Positions 5,984-10,209 of a stretch of 10,209 bases of DNA are shown one piece after another. The position numbers and the translations under genes are program-made. The notes beneath the pieces are model-generated. The model had not been told where the DNA came from. It searched no databases and worked only from the letters and a program-made list of their open reading frames with translations. Location of the stretch: NCBI GenBank assembly GCA_011176555.1, contig DUEF01000188.1:1-10209 (forward strand), written 5' to 3'. This DNA is from Caldilineae bacterium (lineage in GTDB: Bacteria; Chloroflexota; Anaerolineae; J102). Each line of letters starts with the position of its first letter. The stretch's first letter is position 1.

Positions 5984-6355
5984 TTAGGTGAGGAGGCTGA
6001 CGCCCCAGGTAAGCAGCCAGTGCAGAACGGCGATGGCGACGGCAGCGATCAGGGCGCCGGTGAAACCATTGACTTTCATACCGGAGAGGAATTTGTCGCT
6101 GATCATCAGGACGATAGCGCTCACGACCAGGACGATGATTGCACCGAGCAAGCCCGTCATGCTACCCAGATCCTTGACGAAGGGAATGAGGTTGAACAAA
6201 AATGTGACGACAACTGCAACGATGGCGATGACCAGAGCCGCCCAGACGGCGCTCATGAAGCCATCGACTTCCAGTCCCAGATTCAAGCGGCCGACAATCC
6301 AGATGATAACAGCCGAGATCAGCAGGGAAAAGATGAACTGAAGGATGAGTTCCAT
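5984..6355 (-). CDS. Small four-helix membrane protein, phage-holin-4/YvlD-like (copy 2)
   Basis: The 123-residue protein has four membrane helices at about residues 3-21, 32-55, 64-90 and 95-121, with LGLEVDGF after helix 1 and MKVNGFTGALIAA leading into helix 4, the internal two-fold pattern of the phage_holin_4_2/YvlD family. It is a paralogue of the protein at 606-959; the conserved motifs are nearly identical while helices 2 and 3 differ. The leader AAAGGAGTATTACCA before the ATG closely matches AAAGGAGTACTACA before copy 1. The gene follows candidate peptide precursor 2 by 164 bases and is followed by a strong terminator, so the two may share a transcript. A role in membrane stress or in response to membrane-active peptides is speculative; no lytic enzyme is nearby. 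Confidence 0.85.
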   Translation of the reverse strand: MELILQFIFSLLISAVIIWIVGRLNLGLEVDGFMSAVWAALVIAIVAVVVTFLFNLIPFVKDLGSMTGLLGAIIVLVVSAIVLMISDKFLSGMKVNGFTGALIAAVAIAVLHWLLTWGVSLLT

Positions 6356-6468
6356 TGGTAATACTCCTTTCGGTGGAATGATTAGTGGTTGTGAAATAGG
6401 TAAAGGGGAATCTTGGTGAGGCTCGCACCCTCACGCAATCTAACTAACAATAAGGAGGACTGCACTCC

Positions 6469-6502
6469 TGCGCGCTACACCTTGAGAATGATGTAGCACA
6501 CA
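6469..6502 (-). promoter_or_regulatory. Intercistronic hairpin after candidate peptide precursor 2
   Basis: On the minus strand TGTGTGCTACA (6502 to 6492) pairs with TGTAGCGCGCA (6479 to 6469) over 11 positions, two of them G-U wobbles, with a 12-base loop. It begins 18 bases past the stop codon of the peptide gene. The sequence after it is GGAGTGCAGTCCTCC, which can form a second small stem, then TTATTGTT. This could be a weak or partial terminator, or a stabiliser letting a peptide mRNA accumulate above the downstream holin-like gene. Confidence 0.45.
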
Positions 6503-6519
6503 GGTTTGAGGAGAACAGG

Positions 6520-6663
6520 TTATTGATCTGGCAGGCCCAGGGGATTGCCGTCGGGGCGACCACCTAAAGGCGAACCGGCGAATTGCTTGAGTTCGCCCTT
6601 GTGGATGGTGTGGGGTGGTTCATAAGTGGGTTGTTGATTGGCTTGTGTTTCAGATCTCATCAT
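6520..6663 (-). CDS. Candidate lasso-type RiPP precursor peptide (copy 2)
   Basis: A 47-residue peptide starting Met-Met. Its leader keeps Tyr14, Pro17 and Gly23 of the Tyr-x2-Pro-x-[Leu/Ile]-x3-Gly pattern, with Thr at position 19 and Ala at position 29 where Thr is usual. The proposed core, GSPLGGRPDGNPLGLPDQ (30-47), again places Gly at 1 and Asp at 9. Relative to copy 1 it differs at 12 positions, ten in the leader and two in the core (Gln36 to Arg, Gly46 to Asp). The site AAAGGAGCCTATGATG is the same as in copy 1. The frame stays open upstream to a TTG at 6717, but matching the paralogue fixes the start at 6663 or, with better spacing, 6660. It sits between the response regulator and a holin-like gene. 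No lasso cyclase or peptidase is in view, so another RiPP class or a non-modified peptide remains possible. Confidence 0.65.
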   Translation of the reverse strand: MMRSETQANQQPTYEPPHTIHKGELKQFAGSPLGGRPDGNPLGLPDQ

Positions 6664-6979
6664 AGGCTCCTTTCGGGAGCGATTGTTGGGTTGGAGGCGG
6701 TTTGAAACTTCGGCCAATTGCAGAGGGGAGTCGAATTGCCAGGGCCCCGATCAATCCGATGTAGGGGTAAGTGGTAGGTGGCGCGAGTAAAACGGTGCGC
6801 GGAATGATGTTGTCAAAAGGCTTAACAGGAATTTCCATATTCATTATGCCCGTTTTTCCCCGCGAAATCATCGGCGAAAAAGATGATTTTTTAATTCCCG
6901 CTCTCCAACATTCGGACGATCCGCCTCATCCAAAAGGATGAGATGGTCTTGTTAGCAGATGCGTCGCACCTGGAAAGAT
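6664..6979 (-). other. 316-base gap between response regulator and peptide gene; probable promoter and leader
   Basis: This stretch contains no convincing gene. A 73-codon ORF (6650-6871) covers part of it and overlaps the peptide start, but has no ribosome binding site and no recognisable content. A TTGACA hexamer (6811-6816, minus strand) with a weak GTTTTA 17 bases downstream could be the promoter of the peptide gene. Two small dyads are visible: CTCATCC/GGATGAG (6925-6942, four-base loop), shortly after the regulator's stop, and AAATCATC/GATGATTT (6865-6872/6882-6889). Just before the peptide ATG, GCTCC/GGAGC (6666-6680) can form a five-pair stem that buries part of the ribosome binding site. 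Confidence 0.45.
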
Positions 6980-7621
6980 TCAGTCGATTAGCCCCTGTTC
7001 CCGAGCATAAAGCGCGGCCTGGGTGCGATTGCTGACGCCCAATTTCCCGAGGATATGGCTGACATGGGATCGCACCGTGGCTGTGCTGATGTGCAATCGT
7101 TCCCCGATTTCCCTGTTGGAAAGCCCCTCGCCCAGGCAACGCAGCACCTCCAGCTCCCGGCCCGTCAATCCCTCCTGCAAAATTGGCTCGGATGCCGTCC
7201 GGCCCGATAGCATGCGCTGAGCCAGTTCGGGCGGCAATGACATGCGGCCCATGGCCACGCTACGGATGGCGTGCACCAGCTCCTCTACCGACGAATCCTT
7301 GCGCAAATAGCCCAGCGCCCCGGCTCGAATGGCCGTCGTGATCTCCTCCTCATCGCTGTAGCTGGTGAGCATGAGGATGCGGGAGTCGGGGCGCTCGGCA
7401 AGTATCTCCACGATCGCTTCCAATCCGCCTTTGCGCGGCATCACCATGTCCATGATGATGACATCCGGGAGAAGATCACGGACGCGAGCAATCGCCTCCT
7501 CGCCATCGTGGGCAAGTCCTACGACCTGCACGCCGTACTTGTCGGCCGATAGCAGGGCGCTGAGGCCTTCGCGCACCACGGGATGGTCGTCCACGATCAA
7601 CACTTGAATCTTGTTAGCCAT
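6980..7621 (-). CDS. NarL/FixJ-family response regulator (receiver plus LuxR-type HTH)
   Basis: The 213-residue protein has an N-terminal receiver domain (~5-120) with all key residues: Asp11-Asp12, phosphoacceptor Asp58 (VIIMDMVMP), Thr86 and Lys108. A short linker leads to a C-terminal LuxR-type helix-turn-helix (~148-208: LTGRELEVLRCLGEGLSNRE, ISTATVRSHVSHILGKLGVSNR). It should be phosphorylated by the sensor kinase encoded immediately upstream at 7727-10209 and then bind DNA as a dimer. There is no ribosome binding site before the ATG; instead a promoter-like sequence ends 7 bases upstream, suggesting a leaderless mRNA in addition to any read-through from the kinase gene. Its targets are unknown; the downstream peptide and membrane-protein genes are natural candidates by position. 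Confidence 0.95.
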   Translation of the reverse strand: MANKIQVLIVDDHPVVREGLSALLSADKYGVQVVGLAHDGEEAIARVRDLLPDVIIMDMVMPRKGGLEAIVEILAERPDSRILMLTSYSDEEEITTAIRAGALGYLRKDSSVEELVHAIRSVAMGRMSLPPELAQRMLSGRTASEPILQEGLTGRELEVLRCLGEGLSNREIGERLHISTATVRSHVSHILGKLGVSNRTQAALYAREQGLID

Positions 7622-7628
7622 AAAAATT

Positions 7629-7657
7629 ATTATGCCGAACTAAACACAAAAGGGCAA
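7629..7657 (-). promoter_or_regulatory. Putative promoter giving a leaderless response-regulator mRNA
   Basis: On the minus strand TTGCCC (7652-7657) and CATAAT (7629-7634) are separated by exactly 17 bases, a fair match to the housekeeping -35/-10 consensus (4/6 and 5/6). The -10 ends 7 bases before the A of the ATG at 7621, so transcription would start at or within a base or two of the start codon. This agrees with the lack of any ribosome binding site there. Confidence 0.45.
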
Positions 7658-7683
7658 GTAAGGAGATGTTGGATACCAGGTAT

Positions 7684-7722
7684 TGGGTATTCTATCACTT
7701 TTCAGAGGTCAAGTAATACCCA
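7684..7722. repeat. Inverted repeat between kinase and regulator genes
   Basis: TGGGTATT (7684-7691) and AATACCCA (7715-7722) are exact reverse complements with a 23-base spacer; extending outward gives 10 of 13 matches. It begins just after the kinase stop codon and could be a weak intercistronic hairpin or a binding dyad. Its GGTATTGGGTATT composition resembles the repeat cluster at 3690-3741. Confidence 0.35.
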
Positions 7723-7726
7723 GTTC

Positions 7727-10209
7727 CTAATCCCCAATATCCACCCCTACACACCGCACCACGGTGCCCTGTCCCGGAGCCGATTTGATAGTGAGGACGC
7801 CGCCCACTTTTTCAGCGCGGAAGCCCATATTCGCCAGGCCCATCCCTGTCGACTTCTGCTCGGGATCGAAACCGCGACCGTTATCGCGAATGGTGAGAAC
7901 CACGCCGTCTGCCTCTTTCACCAGGCGCACACTCACCCTGGTGGCAGCAGCGTGCTTCAGGGCGTTGTTCAGCGCCTCGGAAGCAAGCCGGTAGAGGCTC
8001 TCCTCGGTCTGCCGGGAGAGCGAGATCCGTGGATCGATCTCGATCATGGTTTCGATGTCAAGGCTTCTTTCCACCTGCTCGAAACGCTGCTGAAGCGCCA
8101 GCGCCAGCCCACCCTGCTCCAGAGCCACGGGCTGCAATTGATACAGGAGCAACCGCATCTCCTTCAGCGCTCGCAGTGCGTGCTCCTCGACTTTGTTCAA
8201 GTCGACTGCCAACGCCTCCTCCGCCCCCGATTCCAGGGCATCCTGTCCGGCCCGGGCAAAGAGCATCACCCCGTAAAGAGATTGGCTGACCGAATCATGG
8301 AGATCTCGGGCCAGCCGTTGCCGTTCTTCGATGATAGCCGTCCTCTCGGCCATACGGCGCAGCAGAAAGTTTTCGGCGATGGTGCTCATGTAGTCGGCCA
8401 GGGCAACCGTCAGCGCCACCTGATTGGGTGAATACAATTCCTCTTCCGCCCGGTAACAGACCAGCAAGCTCTGAAAATTCATCTGGGGTTTCGTAGACAC
8501 GATCAGACCCGCGCCCGGGTCATCATCCCTCTTGCAAATGGGTATTGCCTGCAACTGTTCCGCCGTGTGCAGGAGAATGGGATCCTTGCGCGTGGTCAAA
8601 CGATCGAGCAGCGCCGTATCAGGTTGAAATGTGGCGTCCCATGACAGGGATGTGGAAGATGTGCGGTAGTCGGTGACGAGAGCATAACTGTTGCCGGATC
8701 GCAGGCTATAGACCGCAACGGTCTGGGATTGGGACAGATCGGCGATCATGACGAGAATGGGACGGATCACATCAGCGAGATCGGATCCTTCCACATCCAG
8801 CACCGCTGCATCCAGCAATGCCGAAAGCTGCCGCGTTTGCGCCAGTATCTGCCGCTCCCGGCTTTCGATCAGCACCTGTCGTTGCAACAGGCCGTTGAGC
8901 AAATTGGCCATGATGTCCAGCATCTCGATCACTTCGGTGGCATCATCGCCGGCCAAAGGCTGTTGCAAGCTGACATTGAAGATGCCAACAAGTTCATCTT
9001 CAACCGTCAGGGGGTAAGTCGTCAGCGCCCGGACGTTCCATGACAACAGAGCATCTCCAACCACATCTCCTTTTTCGAAGTAGCTCGCAACATCGGTGAT
9101 GTAGAGCGGACTGCGCATAAGCATCTGCCTGCGGAACCAGTCGGCAGCAGCACCAGTAGGAAACGACCATTCCTCAACTCCGGGAGGGTGCCAGCGGTAC
9201 TTGGCAAGTACCCGACGGGATTCTACGTCGACTTGCACCAACAGCACCTCGGTGGCGCCCAACACTTCGCCGATCTCTTTCAGAGATTGTTCAATTGCCG
9301 TGCCGAAGTCCTCACGGGCCATCAGATGGGCAGCTGCGCTGGCCAACACCCGCTCGATGCGCAGGCGACGTTCCAGAATCGCGGTGCGTTCCTCCACTCG
9401 CGTTTCCAACGCATCCCGTTCTTGCTGCAAAATCCGCTCCGTCTGCCAGCGCTGAAGGGCGCTGCCGAAGATATCGGCCACGGCTTGCAATAGAACTATC
9501 TCCTCATCCGACCATTCGCGCATATGGTACATATCATCAAATCCAACATGTCCCCACCAGCGTCCTTCGATGAAGATTGGGAACCACTGCATGGAAAGAA
9601 GGGGTTGTTGCAGGAGATGGTCGCGGATTTCTGGAAGCTCCTTCCACAGATCTGCCGTTGCTCCTCCCACCGGTTTTCCGGCTTTCATGGACTCGATTAT
9701 GAAGGCTGGCACGATCTCGGAGGTTGGAAGGCGACGGTTGATCTCGTTTTCGATATGTGAATAGACGCCGGGTGCGCAGGCTTCAGCAATGAGACCGATG
9801 CATTCCCCCAACTCCGGGTCTGTGAAGGTCTGGAAAATGAACGCCCGATCAACCTGGGCTGCCGAAACCAGATACGCCAGTGCTTCATCCAGGATGGCTC
9901 GCCTGTGCTCGTTATTTTCCGGCAATTGTAGCAATGTGCGAGCGGCCTGAGCCAGGGCGCGTTCAAAGTTTAATTGCCGTTCGAGCTTGACTTCCGCCTC
10001 TTTGCGGCTTGTGATGTCGGTGTCCGTGCCCACCAGCCGCACGGCAGTTCCCTGCTCGTCTCTGATCGCCTTGCCCCGCACCAACATCCAGCGCACGCTG
10101 CCATCTTTGTGCAACACGCGATGTTCGAAGAAGTATTCCGGCGTTTTGCCGTCGATATGCGCCTGCGCCGCCTCCATCACCGCTTCTTTATCATCCGGAT
10201 GCACGTAGC
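7727..10209 (-). CDS. Multi-domain sensor histidine kinase (PAS-GAF-GAF-GAF-HisKA_3-HATPase), 5' end outside window
   Basis: The frame is open to the window edge, so the N-terminus is missing; the apparent GTG at 10204 is an internal codon of a PAS domain (Tyr-Val-His-Pro-Asp-Asp). Counting from that codon, about 825 residues remain: the PAS C-terminal half and PAC (~1-67, ending TDITSRKEAE), a GAF-like domain (~88-245), a coiled coil (~245-280), a second GAF-like domain (~280-430), a probable third (~455-610), a HisKA_3 dimerisation domain with the phosphorylated His at ~636 (ERQRLARDLHDSVSQSLYG), and a HATPase_c domain (~730-825) with N box (NNALKHA), G1 (DNGRGFD) and G2 (GMGLANM). No membrane helix is seen in this part, so sensing is probably cytoplasmic unless the missing end is membrane-bound. 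It pairs with the regulator at 6980-7621, 105 bases downstream. The ligand is unknown. Confidence 0.95.
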   Translation of the reverse strand, partial: YVHPDDKEAVMEAAQAHIDGKTPEYFFEHRVLHKDGSVRWMLVRGKAIRDEQGTAVRLVGTDTDITSRKEAEVKLERQLNFERALAQAARTLLQLPENNEHRRAILDEALAYLVSAAQVDRAFIFQTFTDPELGECIGLIAEACAPGVYSHIENEINRRLPTSEIVPAFIIESMKAGKPVGGATADLWKELPEIRDHLLQQPLLSMQWFPIFIEGRWWGHVGFDDMYHMREWSDEEIVLLQAVADIFGSALQRWQTERILQQERDALETRVEERTAILERRLRIERVLASAAAHLMAREDFGTAIEQSLKEIGEVLGATEVLLVQVDVESRRVLAKYRWHPPGVEEWSFPTGAAADWFRRQMLMRSPLYITDVASYFEKGDVVGDALLSWNVRALTTYPLTVEDELVGIFNVSLQQPLAGDDATEVIEMLDIMANLLNGLLQRQVLIESRERQILAQTRQLSALLDAAVLDVEGSDLADVIRPILVMIADLSQSQTVAVYSLRSGNSYALVTDYRTSSTSLSWDATFQPDTALLDRLTTRKDPILLHTAEQLQAIPICKRDDDPGAGLIVSTKPQMNFQSLLVCYRAEEELYSPNQVALTVALADYMSTIAENFLLRRMAERTAIIEERQRLARDLHDSVSQSLYGVMLFARAGQDALESGAEEALAVDLNKVEEHALRALKEMRLLLYQLQPVALEQGGLALALQQRFEQVERSLDIETMIEIDPRISLSRQTEESLYRLASEALNNALKHAAATRVSVRLVKEADGVVLTIRDNGRGFDPEQKSTGMGLANMGFRAEKVGGVLTIKSAPGQGTVVRCVGVDIGD

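Noticed and set aside
606..6355. Prophage remnant suggested by two 'phage holin' proteins
   Set aside because: There is no endolysin, integrase, structural gene or attachment site; YvlD-like proteins are commonly chromosomal.
5813..6361. 182-residue plus-strand ORF rich in Asp and Gln
   Set aside because: It is antisense to the clear four-helix membrane protein; the acidic composition is the expected mirror of hydrophobic codons.
6650..6871. 73-residue minus-strand ORF upstream of peptide 2
   Set aside because: No ribosome binding site, no recognisable domain, and it overlaps the better-supported peptide start; treated as leader sequence.
7583..8431. 282-residue plus-strand ORF
   Set aside because: It is antisense to the kinase catalytic region, where the His box and ATPase motifs are unambiguous.

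Overview
The window is a single block of minus-strand genes at roughly 50-60 percent G+C. The gene content (DesK/NarL-type sensor kinase plus LuxR-type regulator, two-gene ABC-2 exporter, YvlD/phage-holin-like small membrane proteins) and the absence of any archaeal or eukaryotic features suggest a free-living bacterium. A Chloroflexota (Anaerolineae/Caldilineae-like) source is my best guess from overall style, but no marker gene proves it. No tRNA, rRNA, CRISPR array, transposase or phage structural gene was seen. Plus-strand ORFs look like shadows.

Layout in transcription order (right to left): a large multi-domain histidine kinase (7727-10209, 5' end outside the window) and its NarL/LuxR-type response regulator (6980-7621); a 316-base gap; a 47-residue peptide gene (6520-6663); a four-helix holin/YvlD-like membrane protein (5984-6355) ending in a very clear intrinsic terminator (5891-5924); a hypothetical 108-residue ORF (5414-5740); a receiver-domain gene broken by one in-frame TGA (4792-5178); a secreted, C-terminally anchored 177-residue protein (4035-4568) whose stop codon overlaps the start of a second 47-residue peptide gene (3895-4038); an ABC ATPase and permease overlapping by 11 bases (2890-3657, 1218-2900); a palindromic repeat element (about 1041-1158); a second holin/YvlD-like protein (606-959); and a protein of five ~21-residue repeats with a C-terminal hydrophobic segment (22-417).

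The most interesting content is the pair of 47-residue peptides, which are easy to miss in gene calling. They are 35/47 identical and carry a leader resembling the lasso-peptide leader (Tyr-x-x-Pro ... Gly), followed by a nearly invariant Gly/Pro-rich tail that begins Gly-Ser-Pro-Leu-Gly and has Asp as its ninth residue. This is the geometry expected for a Gly1-Asp9 lasso macrolactam. No lasso cyclase, leader peptidase or RRE protein is in the window, so they are orphan candidate RiPP precursors here. The neighbouring kinase/regulator pair and ABC exporter could regulate and export or protect against such a product, but that link rests only on proximity.
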